The notes under the pieces are model-generated. The model saw only the letters and a list, made by a program, of their open reading frames with translations, had not been told where the DNA came from and made no database searches. A program made the position numbers and the translations under genes. A stretch of DNA of 64,000 nt, from NCBI GenBank assembly GCA_000751555.1, contig CCEZ01000043.1:372001-436000 (forward strand). Reading direction: 5' to 3'. The stretch is from Anaerosalibacter massiliensis. GTDB lineage: Bacteria; Bacillota; Clostridia; Tissierellales; Sporanaerobacteraceae. Positions 53,556 through 62,953 of this stretch are shown here, in pieces. The number at the start of each line of letters is the position of its first letter. The first letter of the stretch is position 1.

Positions 53556-55250
53556 TTATTTTTTTATTTTTTTAGTTAATTCTAGCATTTCTTTTGCATG
53601 TAATTTTGTCGTATTTGTTAAATTTACTCCACCTAATAATCTTGCTAATTCATTAATTCTTTCCTCATAATCTAATTTTTTAACTTTAACAGAAGTTTTA
53701 TTATTAGTACTCTTTTTTGATATGGCAAAATGCATATCTGCTAAAGCGGCAATTTGAGGCAAATGTGAAATACAAATTACTTGATGATTTTTTGAAATTT
53801 TATTAATTTTTTCTCCTACAACTTGAGCAGTCCTTCCACTAATTCCTGTATCAATTTCATCAAATATAAGGCAAGGTATATAATCATATTCCGCCAATAT
53901 GGATTTAAAGGCTAACATTATTCTAGACATCTCTCCACCTGAAACAATTTTAGAAAGAGGTTTTAATTTTTCACCAGGATTTGTGGATATTAAAAATTCA
54001 ACTTTATCAACACCGCTAACTGTAAAATAATCATATTCCTTGAAATCTACTTTAAAAACTATATCCTTCATATTCAATTCTTGTAATTCCCTGAAAATAT
54101 TATTTTCAAGTTTTTTACTAATTAATTTCCTTTTATCAGTTAAAACTCCACAATTAATTTTTAAAATATCTTCAATCTTCTTTATATCATCCTTAATTTC
54201 TTGTATTTCTTCTTCCATATTTAAAAACAATTGAAGTTTTGAGTACATTTTATCTCTATATATAAAGATTTCATTTATAGTATTTCCGTATTTTTTTTTC
54301 AATTTATTTATAGTATTGATCCTGTCTTCTAAAAATTCTAGTCTTTTATTATCTAAAGCTAAATTATCCATATAAGTATTTAAGTTTCTTGTAATATCTT
54401 GTAATTCATAGTTAATGTTTAAAAGTTCTTCATAACTTTTGTCTAACTGAATATCATTTTCTTTTATCTTTTCAATTAAACTAATAACTTCATTCAAACT
54501 ATCTATTGTAGAAAAACTATCATACTCTTTAGATTGGAGAATATTTATAGATTGACCTAAACTAGATACAATATCTTTTGCATTATTTAATTTATTATAC
54601 TCATTGAGGATATCTTTTTCTTCATCTTGAGACAATTTTGCACTATCTATTTCTTCTATCTGATACTTTAAAATATCAATCTCTCTATCTCTTTCCATCT
54701 CTTCTAAAGAAAGCTCTTTTAATTTTTTTCTTAAATTTAATACTTTCATATAATCAGATGCTACTTTTTCTTTTAATTTGTTAAAAGACTTGTCTCCAAA
54801 TGAATCAATAATATCTATATGACTTTCTGTATTTAAGAGAGATTGATGTTCATGCTGACCATGTATATCAATTAAATGTTTAGTAATATTATCTAACATA
54901 TTAACAGTAACTGTTCTTCCATTGATTCTAGAAACGCTTCTACCTGTCGAATGCAATTCTCTAGTTATAAGCATATAATTATTATTATCATTTTCAATGC
55001 CATATTTTTTTAAAATTTTTTCTATCTTCTTAGAATCTTCAAGAAAAAAAAGCCCCTCTAATATAGCCTTATCATAACCTGTTCTTATTAAATCTTTATT
55101 GGCTCTCCCACCTAAAATAAGACTTATAGCTTCAACAATTATTGATTTTCCAGCTCCTGTTTCTCCTGTTAATACATTTAATCCTTTATTAAAGTTTATA
55201 TGTAGTTTTTCAACAATAGCAAAATTTTCAATATTTAATTCTACAATCAT
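53556..55250 (-). CDS. recN: DNA repair protein RecN
   Basis: 564-aa SMC-like ATPase for double-strand break repair. Walker A GETGAGKS near 35, central coiled coil (about 155-360), ABC signature VSGGEMSRIMLA and Walker B LIFDEIDTGISG in the C-terminal part. GGAGGG before ATG. Confidence 0.95.
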   Translation of the reverse strand: MIVELNIENFAIVEKLHINFNKGLNVLTGETGAGKSIIVEAISLILGGRANKDLIRTGYDKAILEGLFFLEDSKKIEKILKKYGIENDNNNYMLITRELHSTGRSVSRINGRTVTVNMLDNITKHLIDIHGQHEHQSLLNTESHIDIIDSFGDKSFNKLKEKVASDYMKVLNLRKKLKELSLEEMERDREIDILKYQIEEIDSAKLSQDEEKDILNEYNKLNNAKDIVSSLGQSINILQSKEYDSFSTIDSLNEVISLIEKIKENDIQLDKSYEELLNINYELQDITRNLNTYMDNLALDNKRLEFLEDRINTINKLKKKYGNTINEIFIYRDKMYSKLQLFLNMEEEIQEIKDDIKKIEDILKINCGVLTDKRKLISKKLENNIFRELQELNMKDIVFKVDFKEYDYFTVSGVDKVEFLISTNPGEKLKPLSKIVSGGEMSRIMLAFKSILAEYDYIPCLIFDEIDTGISGRTAQVVGEKINKISKNHQVICISHLPQIAALADMHFAISKKSTNNKTSVKVKKLDYEERINELARLLGGVNLTNTTKLHAKEMLELTKKIKK

Positions 55251-55264
55251 AAAGCTCCCTCCAA

Positions 55265-55717
55265 TTAATTAAGTAGGCCTTGGAAAGTCTTTACTACTGA
55301 ATCAACATATTTCATATCACTAACTGCTATAAATATAGTATCATCTCCTGCAATTGTACCTACTACATGCTCAACTTTTAATGTATCAATAGCCGAAGCA
55401 CATACTTGAGCCGCACCAGGTAAAGTTTTAATAACTAAAATATGACCTGCTATATCAAAGCCTATAATCGAGCTTTTAAATATTTTTATAAGCCTCTCAG
55501 TCGCTCCCTCAATATTTTCATCCATAACTGCATATTTATATTTTCCACTTTTAGATAATACTTTAACTAATCTCAATTCTTTTATATCTCTAGAAATAGT
55601 AGCTTGGGTAATATCTATACCAGTTCTCTTTAAATGCTCCGATAGCTCTTCTTGAGTTTCTATTTCATAAGCCTCAATTAATTCTAAAATTTTTCTTTGT
55701 CTTGCATATTTCTTCAT
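55265..55717 (-). CDS. argR: Arginine repressor
   Basis: 150 aa winged-helix regulator plus the hexamerisation/arginine-binding domain (GTIAGDDTIFIAV). Start chosen at MKKYARQ, 6 nt after AAGGAGG, giving normal family length; a longer frame adds seven residues. Co-oriented with recN and tlyA, the standard Firmicute order. Confidence 0.94.
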   Translation of the reverse strand: MKKYARQRKILELIEAYEIETQEELSEHLKRTGIDITQATISRDIKELRLVKVLSKSGKYKYAVMDENIEGATERLIKIFKSSIIGFDIAGHILVIKTLPGAAQVCASAIDTLKVEHVVGTIAGDDTIFIAVSDMKYVDSVVKTFQGLLN

Positions 55718-55757
55718 ATTTTTCCTCCTTATGAACAAGGATAGTGTGTTTTTTAAA

Positions 55758-56561
55758 TTACAGTACTTGATGAGATTTATTAACTATTTCTTTAAGGTTA
55801 CTTTCCATTTTTTCATTATTCTCAGATATTTTCCCTGTTAAGTAAAATAAATATTCTATATTCCCAGTAGCACCCTTTACCGGAGAATACGTTACATTTT
55901 TCACAAATAATTTTAATTCCCTGCAAAATTCATAAACATTTAATAATACTTCTTCATGAACTTTTTTATCCCTTATTATGCCTTTTTTGCCCACTTTTTC
56001 TTTGCCAGCTTCAAATTGAGGTTTAACTAAAGAGACAATTTCCCCATCTTCTTTTATAAGTTTTCTTACAACAGGTAAAACTAATTTTAGTGAGATAAAA
56101 GAAACATCTATAGAGACAAAATCCACTAACTCACCTATATCATCCTGAGTTACATATCTTATATTAGTCCTTTCTTTAACAATTACTCTATCATCTTGTC
56201 TTAAATTCCAATCTATTTGTCCATAGCCTACATCTATTGCATATACTTTTCTTGCACCTTTTTTAAGCATACAGTCTGTAAATCCTCCTGTAGATGCACC
56301 TACATCTATTGCCAATTTATCTTTTAAATCTATGTTAAAATATTCAATAGCTTTTTCTAGTTTCAATCCTCCTCTACTTACATAAGGAATTGGATTCCCT
56401 TTTATTATAATATCTTTAGTTATATCTATTCTTTCACTAGGTTTATCAATTCTTTGTTCATCTACAAAAACTATACCTTCCATAACAATCCTTTTAGCCT
56501 TTTCTCTAGATTTAACAAGTTTCTTTTCAACTAATAGAGTATCTATTCTCTCCTTCTTCAT
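55758..56561 (-). CDS. tlyA: TlyA-family rRNA methyltransferase (FtsJ fold)
   Basis: 267 aa: N-terminal S4 RNA-binding domain (about 3-60) and FtsJ-type SAM domain with AIDVGASTGGFTDC and VSIDVSFISLKLVLP. Methylates ribose in rRNA in known members. Start chosen at MKKERID, 5 nt after AGGAGAG. Follows oapA in the OLE operon order. Confidence 0.93.
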   Translation of the reverse strand: MKKERIDTLLVEKKLVKSREKAKRIVMEGIVFVDEQRIDKPSERIDITKDIIIKGNPIPYVSRGGLKLEKAIEYFNIDLKDKLAIDVGASTGGFTDCMLKKGARKVYAIDVGYGQIDWNLRQDDRVIVKERTNIRYVTQDDIGELVDFVSIDVSFISLKLVLPVVRKLIKEDGEIVSLVKPQFEAGKEKVGKKGIIRDKKVHEEVLLNVYEFCRELKLFVKNVTYSPVKGATGNIEYLFYLTGKISENNEKMESNLKEIVNKSHQVL

Positions 56562-56577
56562 ATAATCTCTCCTATAT

Positions 56578-57177
56578 CTATCTCTTTTCACAATTATTTT
56601 GGTTTTTAAATAAATTTACTTTAAATTTATTTTCTAAAAAATTAAGTAGCTTTGCTATGTGAAAAATAATATTCTCAGAATTATTTATAGCTATTTCTTT
56701 GCCTATAGCTTTTCCACCTACTGTAAAAGAAGCAATTAAAGCTGTTATTATAATACTCAATATAGTCCCATCTTTAATATCATATATATTTATAAGTTTA
56801 AAAATAATAATTGTTCCAGCAGAACCACTAATAATTCCACTTATATCTCCAATAACATCATTGCAAAAATTTGATACTTGTCCTGCATTTTTAATAAGTT
56901 TTATTGCATATCTTGCTTCTTCTACTTTATTTGCTGCCATGGAATGAAAAGGTTTTTCATCTGAAGCAGTTACTGCAATACCTATTATATCAAATACAAT
57001 CCCCAATAGTATAATAATAATTAATATTATAAATGCAAAAAAAATTTCTAATCTATTCATCAATTTTTCAGCTATTAAACTGAAAAGAATAGCCATTATA
57101 AATGTCCAAAAGAAAATAGTAATAACCCATTTTTTATTTTGCCTATGAGATATATCATCAGCATCTTTTTTTCCCAT
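56578..57177 (-). CDS. oapA: OLE-associated membrane protein OapA
   Basis: 199-aa protein with about four hydrophobic segments (near 18-38, 43-70, 107-130, 135-155). The conserved block is FDIIGIAVTASDEKPFHSMAANK. OapA binds OLE RNA and anchors it at the membrane in Bacillus halodurans. The gene lies directly downstream of the OLE terminator, matching the known OLE-oapA pairing. GGAGG site before ATG. Confidence 0.88.
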   Translation of the reverse strand: MGKKDADDISHRQNKKWVITIFFWTFIMAILFSLIAEKLMNRLEIFFAFIILIIIILLGIVFDIIGIAVTASDEKPFHSMAANKVEEARYAIKLIKNAGQVSNFCNDVIGDISGIISGSAGTIIIFKLINIYDIKDGTILSIIITALIASFTVGGKAIGKEIAINNSENIIFHIAKLLNFLENKFKVNLFKNQNNCEKR

Positions 57178-57224
57178 CTAATCCTTTACCTCCAAATTAT
57201 TATTAATTCAAACTATATATAAGA

Positions 57225-57256
57225 ATAAAAAGCTGATAGCAAATGCTATCAGCTTT
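57225..57256 (-). terminator. 3' terminator of OLE RNA
   Basis: AAAGCTGATAGC/GCTATCAGCTTT hairpin followed by a T-rich stretch on the minus strand. It sits 48 nt before the oapA start. Confidence 0.85.
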
Positions 57257-57828
57257 TTGAGTGGCAATATGATAAGTAAATCTTACGGCTTAAGGTCTAG
57301 CAGGATTTCCCAGATAAGAACTCTATGTCGCCATACTAGCGGTTACCCTTCAATCTTATCTTCACATTGTCGCCAAATAGTGAAACTAGATTACCACTTA
57401 GACCGCACTGTAATCCTTAACATATTTCTGAAGAACAGTCTAGGAGTTTTCCCCAAACAGTCAGTCTATTCCTTAGCCTCTTTTGCAAAATGGGTTTCGA
57501 CAACAAAACCTGACTTTTCTGGGCCCCTTGAAAAGCCTAGTTATATATTATCTTCTGCCCAATTCACTCAAGGCAGGCTACACTGCAAGTAATTTTTATT
57601 ACTTTACAGGTTTATCTTGTTTTTTAATTAAAAACAAGTCTCCACGAAAGTAGGGTCAACGCCTGCATGCCATTGCAGATCGCCCCATCTTTCTTACTTC
57701 CAACAATGGCCCTCAACTGGGCGTCAAAAGCCAAGGTTAGAAACTTCATCGATATGCCCTTTGACGGATTTTTAGCCCCGCCTTCGAGAATAGCTGTGCT
57801 GACTAGAATACTGCACCACTCTGAACTA
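57226..57828 (-). ncRNA. ole: OLE RNA (ornate large extremophilic RNA)
   Basis: A gene-free ~600-nt stretch between ispA and oapA, with much higher GC and many short self-complementary segments. It has its own promoter and terminator, and its length (~603 nt) fits the ~610 nt of known OLE RNAs. Gene order ispA-OLE-oapA-tlyA-argR-recN-spoIVB-spo0A is that of described OLE loci. OLE forms a membrane-linked ribonucleoprotein with OapA in stress tolerance. Assignment rests on context, length and composition; no covariance search was run. Confidence 0.88.
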
Positions 57829-57834
57829 AAAACA

Positions 57835-57863
57835 ATTATAGCATATAAAAACCCTTATTTCAA
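57835..57863 (-). promoter_or_regulatory. OLE RNA promoter
   Basis: TTGAAA, 17-bp spacer, TATAAT with an extended TGC before the -10, just downstream of the ispA stop. Start predicted near 57828. Confidence 0.8.
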
Positions 57864-57876
57864 TACTATAAAAAAG

Positions 57877-58743
57877 TTATTTATTCCTATTAATTAAATA
57901 ATATGAAATTTCATCTAAAAATTTATTGTTTTTGAAACTTTTTACAGATTCTTTTGCCTCTTTACTTAAAGATTCCACTTTTTCCTTTGCTTTTCCTGGA
58001 GAGTTAAAAGATAAATAAGTAGTTTTACTAATTTTCCTATCTTCATCCATATCTAATATATCATCCCTTATTTGATATCCTAAACCAACACACTCTCCAT
58101 ATGTTTTTAATTTCTTAATTTCCTCATTATTAGCGCCACCAATAATTCCTCCCGAAACAACTGCTGCTCTAATTAATGCTGCTGTTTTGCATTTATACAT
58201 ATATTTCAATTCTGAGCTATCTATAATCTTTCCATCTGATAATATATCAACTACCTGCCCACCTATCATTCCCTCTACTCCACTAGCATTACTAATTTCT
58301 TTAAAAGCTAATAAATATCTATTATAATCATTTTTATCTTTAGATTTATTAATTATACTTTCCACCATAATTTCATATGATAAATTTAAAAGACCATCTC
58401 CTGAAAGTATTGCAATTGCTTCTCCAAAAACTTTGTGATTCGTAGGCTTTCCTCTTCTAAAATCATCATTATCCATAGATGGCAAATCATCATGGATGAG
58501 AGAATAGGTATGAATCATTTCTAAAGCTAAGGCAAAAGGTATAGCCTCCTCATAGCTACCTTTAACCATTTCACAGCTTTTCAAAAGCAATATAGGTCTA
58601 ATGCGCTTTCCTCCTGTGAAAAGGCTATATTTCATAGCTTCAAATATTTTTTCTTGATAATTTCCTGTTTTATTAGTAAAAACTTTACTCAATTCATTAT
58701 CTACAACAGATTGTAAATCGTTAATTTCATCCATTAAACTCAT
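57877..58743 (-). CDS. ispA: Polyprenyl (farnesyl/geranyl) diphosphate synthase
   Basis: 288 aa. First Asp-rich motif HDDLPSMDND, second motif QIRDDILD, and GGKRIRP. Chain-elongates IPP/DMAPP for isoprenoid lipids. Start at MSLMDE, 8 nt after GGAGGG, 4 nt from xseB. IspH for the same pathway is encoded at 4-6 kb. Confidence 0.94.
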   Translation of the reverse strand: MSLMDEINDLQSVVDNELSKVFTNKTGNYQEKIFEAMKYSLFTGGKRIRPILLLKSCEMVKGSYEEAIPFALALEMIHTYSLIHDDLPSMDNDDFRRGKPTNHKVFGEAIAILSGDGLLNLSYEIMVESIINKSKDKNDYNRYLLAFKEISNASGVEGMIGGQVVDILSDGKIIDSSELKYMYKCKTAALIRAAVVSGGIIGGANNEEIKKLKTYGECVGLGYQIRDDILDMDEDRKISKTTYLSFNSPGKAKEKVESLSKEAKESVKSFKNNKFLDEISYYLINRNK

Positions 58744-58747
58744 GTTG

Positions 58748-58972
58748 TTAACCCTCCAACTGAAATTCTTCTTCTCCTTCTCCATCTTTCATTATAATTT
58801 TTATTTCTCCCTCTACCCTATTAAGCATATTATATAAATATTTATACAAATCGATGCCCTTTTGAAATTTATTTAAAGATTCTTCTAAAGTTAGATCTTC
58901 ATTTTCTAAACTATCCACTATATCTTCTAATTGTTCTATTCCTTCTTCGTAAGACAATTTAGTTAAATCCAT
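58748..58972 (-). CDS. xseB: Exonuclease VII small subunit
   Basis: 74 aa with LSYEEGIEQLEDIVDSLENEDLTLEESL, the family signature. Start at MDLTK (AAAGGAG upstream), overlapping the xseA 3' end by 14 nt. Confidence 0.93.
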   Translation of the reverse strand: MDLTKLSYEEGIEQLEDIVDSLENEDLTLEESLNKFQKGIDLYKYLYNMLNRVEGEIKIIMKDGEGEEEFQLEG

Positions 58973-60185
58973 CTTCAAACTCTCCTTTATTAATTTTTAC
59001 CACATCAGTTTCAACTATACCATCTTTTAGTAAAATATTCAGCTTCTCACCTTTTTTTATATTATTAACAGTTTTAATTGGCTGCTTTTTTTCATTTAGA
59101 ACAAGTCCATATCCTCTATTCATTGAAGCTAAAGGACTTAAAACATTAAGCTTATTTCCTAGCTTATCAAGCTGATTATTTAATTCTGTCATTTTCAAGT
59201 TTAATATTGTAATCAAATTTTTGAATAAATTATCTAAATACTGTTTATCATTATCAAGTCTGACAATTGGATTTCTATAATCTAATTTGTTTTTTTGATA
59301 ATTTAAATCCTTAAAACTATTATCTATTATAGAAGTAAAACTGCTAACTAATTTTGAAAAATCATCTTCTAATTCTTGTTTTAAAAATTCCAATTCTGGA
59401 ACTGCTAATTCTGCAGCTGCCGAAGGGGTTGGAGCTCTTAAATCTGCAACAAAATCTGATATTGTATAGTCCGTCTCATGGCCTACAGCTGAAATAATTG
59501 GTTTATTCATTTCGTAAATAGTTCTTGCCACTTCCTCATTATTAAATGCAAATAACTCTTCTATTGATCCTCCACCCCTGCCAGTTATTATTAAATCAAT
59601 ATCATCCCTATTGTCAAAATACCTTATGCCCCTACATATTTCTTCAGGTGCAAATTCTCCTTGGACTAAAACAGGGTATATTTTAATCTCAATTAATGGA
59701 AATCTCCTTTTTAATATTGTAATTATATCTCTAATTGCTGCTCCAGTAGAAGAAGTTACTACCCCTATTTTTTTAGGAAAATAAGGTATCTCTTTTTTAT
59801 GTTCTTCATTAAAAAGTCCTTCCTTTTCCAATTTGCTTTTTAGTTCTTCAAAAGCTATGTATAATTCTCCTAATCCTTTTTCTTTTATACTTTTGACATA
59901 TAATTGATAATTACCATTTTTCTCGAAAACAGATATGTATCCTTTAACTATTACTTTCATTCCATCTTTTAATTTCAATGAAATATCCTCATTATAACTT
60001 TTAAACATAACAGATTTAATTTTTCCTTTTTCATCCTTTAGAGAAAAATACATATGTCCACTATAGTGATGCTTAAAATTTGATATTTCTCCTTCAACAC
60101 ATATATTAGATAATATTGGATCTCCTGCAAAAGACCTCTTGATATATTGATTTACTTCACTTACTTTTAAAGGTTTAATTGACAT
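58959..60185 (-). CDS. xseA: Exonuclease VII large subunit
   Basis: 408 aa: N-terminal OB fold (about 1-100), catalytic core with GVVTSSTGAAIRDI, ITGRGGGSIEELF and VGHETDYTISDFVADLRAPTPS, then a coiled-coil C-terminus. Start at MSIKPLK, 6 nt after GAGGGG. Makes ssDNA exonuclease with XseB. Confidence 0.94.
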   Translation of the reverse strand: MSIKPLKVSEVNQYIKRSFAGDPILSNICVEGEISNFKHHYSGHMYFSLKDEKGKIKSVMFKSYNEDISLKLKDGMKVIVKGYISVFEKNGNYQLYVKSIKEKGLGELYIAFEELKSKLEKEGLFNEEHKKEIPYFPKKIGVVTSSTGAAIRDIITILKRRFPLIEIKIYPVLVQGEFAPEEICRGIRYFDNRDDIDLIITGRGGGSIEELFAFNNEEVARTIYEMNKPIISAVGHETDYTISDFVADLRAPTPSAAAELAVPELEFLKQELEDDFSKLVSSFTSIIDNSFKDLNYQKNKLDYRNPIVRLDNDKQYLDNLFKNLITILNLKMTELNNQLDKLGNKLNVLSPLASMNRGYGLVLNEKKQPIKTVNNIKKGEKLNILLKDGIVETDVVKINKGEFEDGFN

Positions 60186-60205
60186 AATTGACCCCTCACC
60201 TATAT

Positions 60206-61159
60206 TCATTCTTTTTTCATCTTTCCTAAGTAAGCAATTCCTATTCCATTGTCCGAACATTTTTCAATGGAGGGTATATATAAATTTATACCCTTTTCAT
60301 TCAAAGTTCTTTTAAGATTTCTTCTAATAAAATTATTAGAAGCTACTCCTCCTATCAATAATACCTTATCTATATTTAATTCCATACATGAATTTATTAT
60401 CATCTTTTCTAAAGATAAATAAATTGTATAAAATAAAGTTTTAATTATATCTTCAGTTGAATATATTCTATTATTTATCAAATCATTAAATATATTTTCA
60501 TATCCAGAAAAATTTGCCCAAGTATCTTTTATGCTCGCAGGTAATTTTTTATTAATTATATCTCCATCTTGGGACAATATATCCATCTCTTTTCCACATG
60601 GAAAATCTAGCCCTAAATTAACTCCAATCCTATCAATTAATTGTCCAACACTTATATCCAATGTTCCGCCTATTATTTGAACATCAAATTCTCCTTCTTT
60701 ATTGTCTACAAGAACTAATTCAGTAGTACCTCCTGATATATGAAAGGCAATAAATTTTTCTTCACTTTCTAAAGGACTATTCATAATTCCAGCGGATATA
60801 TGTCCCTCTTGGTGACTAAATTGTTTAAATGGTATATTGAGCAATTTAGAGATAATAAATGCCTGTTCTTTTCCTACAACAAAAACAGGCATGTACGATT
60901 TTTCTATATTCCTTGGTTTTGCACTAGCACTTATAACCTTTAGATTACCTATATCTATGGAGTTAGATACTTTTGCAAACATTTTAGATATATTTTTAAT
61001 ATGTTGAAAAATTGCTTCTTGTTGTCTTAAGCCTCTTTTACCTTTTCCAACTTTTAAAGTTTCTCTTAAATCTAAAATTACATTCCCCTCTGAATTTACA
61101 ACTCCAATTGAAGTAGTATAAGCACTTGTATCTATTCCTAGATAATATTTGTCTGCCAT
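60206..61159 (-). CDS. TsaD-like (M22/Gcp) protein
   Basis: 317 aa ASKHA-fold protein resembling TsaD: LGIDTSAYTTSIGVV opening, HxExH-type HQEGHISAG, and DISVGQLIDRIG. It is shorter and more divergent than true TsaD, and clostridia commonly carry such a paralogue in the nusB-xseA region. Function of the paralogue is unknown; threonylcarbamoylation cannot be assumed. Confidence 0.75.
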   Translation of the reverse strand: MADKYYLGIDTSAYTTSIGVVNSEGNVILDLRETLKVGKGKRGLRQQEAIFQHIKNISKMFAKVSNSIDIGNLKVISASAKPRNIEKSYMPVFVVGKEQAFIISKLLNIPFKQFSHQEGHISAGIMNSPLESEEKFIAFHISGGTTELVLVDNKEGEFDVQIIGGTLDISVGQLIDRIGVNLGLDFPCGKEMDILSQDGDIINKKLPASIKDTWANFSGYENIFNDLINNRIYSTEDIIKTLFYTIYLSLEKMIINSCMELNIDKVLLIGGVASNNFIRRNLKRTLNEKGINLYIPSIEKCSDNGIGIAYLGKMKKE

Positions 61160-61162
61160 CTG

Positions 61163-61567
61163 CTATTCATCCTTTTCGCGTACAAAACTTCCTAAAACAC
61201 CATTTATAAACTTTGATGATTCATCGGTACTATATTTTTTACAAATTTCTATAGCCTCATTAATAGAAACTTCTATTGGTATATCTTTTCTATAAACAAT
61301 TTCATATACAGCTATTCTTAGAACAGATAAATCTACTTTTGCAAGTCTATGAATTTTCCAACCTTTTATATATTTTTCAATAGATTTATCAATATTATTT
61401 AAATTGGTCATTATTGTTCTTACAGCATGCCTCATATATTCTTGTTCATCATGGTCAAGATTATTTTCATTTATATATAATTCTACTAGATTATCTGAAC
61501 AATCATTATTCATTTCCATCTGGAACAATAACTTCATCGTTTCCTCTCTTGCAATTTTTCTACCCAT
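61163..61567 (-). CDS. nusB: Transcription antitermination factor NusB
   Basis: 134 aa all-helical RNA-binding protein: ARE...KLLFQMEMN, IDKSIEKYIKGW, and DIPIEVSINEAIEICKKYSTDESSKFINGVLG are diagnostic. Works with NusE at boxA RNAs. AAGGAGG site. Confidence 0.95.
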   Translation of the reverse strand: MGRKIAREETMKLLFQMEMNNDCSDNLVELYINENNLDHDEQEYMRHAVRTIMTNLNNIDKSIEKYIKGWKIHRLAKVDLSVLRIAVYEIVYRKDIPIEVSINEAIEICKKYSTDESSKFINGVLGSFVREKDE

Positions 61568-61612
61568 ATTTGTCCTCCTTGTAACTATAGATAATATATA
61601 CTAATATTATAA

Positions 61613-61852
61613 TTAATTTGATTTCCCTGGAGGAAGTATTTTATCCAAAAAATCTCTTAAATTTTCCTGGCTATCAGATTTTTTTCCAATGTAATATCCT
61701 AATCCTGTGCAAATTACAATAAATAAAGTCTTAAAAAAACCAATAGTAAGTATAAATATAGCAATTATAAATCCTATTATTGTTCCTACGGTTTTTCCTT
61801 TATTATTTCCTAACATTTGAATAAGTCTTGAAATCTTTTCCTTATCCACCAT
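61613..61852 (-). CDS. DUF2273 small membrane protein
   Basis: 79 aa with two transmembrane segments (about 17-35 and 38-56) and a charged tail. DUF2273 proteins accompany Asp23/AmaP genes. Confidence 0.82.
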   Translation of the reverse strand: MVDKEKISRLIQMLGNNKGKTVGTIIGFIIAIFILTIGFFKTLFIVICTGLGYYIGKKSDSQENLRDFLDKILPPGKSN

Positions 61853-61869
61853 TAAAACACCTCTACAAT

Positions 61870-62418
61870 TTATTTTACAGTTCTAGTTGGCGTCATTACA
61901 CTACTTATTTCAACTTTAACTTCCCCTACCTCAACACCTGTACATTTTTCTACATGTTCTTTCACTTTGTTTTGTAATTGTATTGTAGTTTCTGGAATAT
62001 TTATTTCAGGGGAAACTTCTCCTCTCATATCTAAAATTATTACTCCTTCAAGCACATTTACTTTTATTTTTATATTTCTAATACCTGAAAATTTAGTTAC
62101 TACACTTTGTGCAATTCCCTCGATTGTTTGAGTCGAAATTTTTAATTCACCATAATCAGTATGTCTAATTAAAAAGGTTCCTCTATTCTTTTCATTATTC
62201 CCAATTAGCCCAGACACTAAAAATCTAATACTTACTAATAAAAAAGCTACTCCTATTACAGAATATATATAATTGCCTTTTAGTTGCATCAAATAAAGTT
62301 CTACATTTTTTAAAGATAAAAAATCAATTTGTTCAAAAGGAAATAATATAAATACTATAGATACTAAAGCAAGGCAAAAAGTATATATAGTCAATATAAT
62401 TCTATCAATAATATTCAT
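61870..62418 (-). CDS. amaP: Alkaline shock response membrane anchor AmaP
   Basis: 182 aa: two N-terminal transmembrane segments (about 8-28 and 52-73), then an Asp23-like domain (TQTIEGIAQSVV...). Anchors Asp23 at the membrane in Staphylococcus. A hairpin (62450-62473) lies just upstream. Confidence 0.83.
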   Translation of the reverse strand: MNIIDRIILTIYTFCLALVSIVFILFPFEQIDFLSLKNVELYLMQLKGNYIYSVIGVAFLLVSIRFLVSGLIGNNEKNRGTFLIRHTDYGELKISTQTIEGIAQSVVTKFSGIRNIKIKVNVLEGVIILDMRGEVSPEINIPETTIQLQNKVKEHVEKCTGVEVGEVKVEISSVMTPTRTVK

Positions 62419-62449
62419 AAGATACCTCTACCTCCTATATTACTAAATT

Positions 62450-62473
62450 TACCCCCTGAATATTCAGAGGGTA
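62450..62473 (-). terminator. Hairpin between the Asp23 gene and amaP
   Basis: TACCCTCTGAA/TTCAGGGGGTA with a G-U pair only on the minus strand. There is no long T-run, so it may tune the relative levels of the two genes rather than end transcription. Confidence 0.5.
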
Positions 62474-62479
62474 AGTATT

Positions 62480-62872
62480 TTATTTTACTCTAGGTTCTTC
62501 TTTTTCAGGTTCTTTAGGTATATTTACTCCCTGAACATTTACATTCACCTCAATAACTTTTAAACCTGTCATAGTCTCTACAGCTTCCTTAACATTTTCC
62601 TGTACTCCAAAAGCAACTTCAGAAATTTTAGAACCATATTCAACTATTACGAATATATCTATAGCACATTCTTTTTCTCCAACTTCTACTTTAACTCCCC
62701 TTGATAAGTTTTTCATTCCCAACATATCACTTATACCACCGGTGATGCCGCCACTCATTCCAGCAACACCTTCAACTTCAGTAGCAGCTAAACCTGCTAT
62801 AATTGCTACTACTTCATTAGCAATTTTTACATCTCCATACTCTACCCCTTCATTATTTACAATACCTGCCAA
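62480..62872 (-). CDS. Asp23/Gls24 family envelope stress protein
   Basis: 130 aa; GDVKIANEVVAIIAGLAATEVEGVAGMSGG and VKEAVETMTGLKVIEVNVNVQGV are the family blocks. Start placed at TTG (residue Leu in MAGIVNN) because GGAGG is 8 nt upstream. Genes in order Asp23, AmaP, DUF2273 on the minus strand. Confidence 0.9.
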   Translation of the reverse strand: MAGIVNNEGVEYGDVKIANEVVAIIAGLAATEVEGVAGMSGGITGGISDMLGMKNLSRGVKVEVGEKECAIDIFVIVEYGSKISEVAFGVQENVKEAVETMTGLKVIEVNVNVQGVNIPKEPEKEEPRVK

Positions 62873-62953
62873 GTTGGCCACCTCCACCTATCTAAAATCT
62901 TATAAGCATATTATACCAGAATAGATGATGTTTTACAAACAAATCTATTCCTT

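Noticed and set aside
57257-57897. Plus-strand ORFs (57257-57592 and 57667-57897)
   Set aside because: They run antisense through the OLE RNA and lack ribosome-binding sites.
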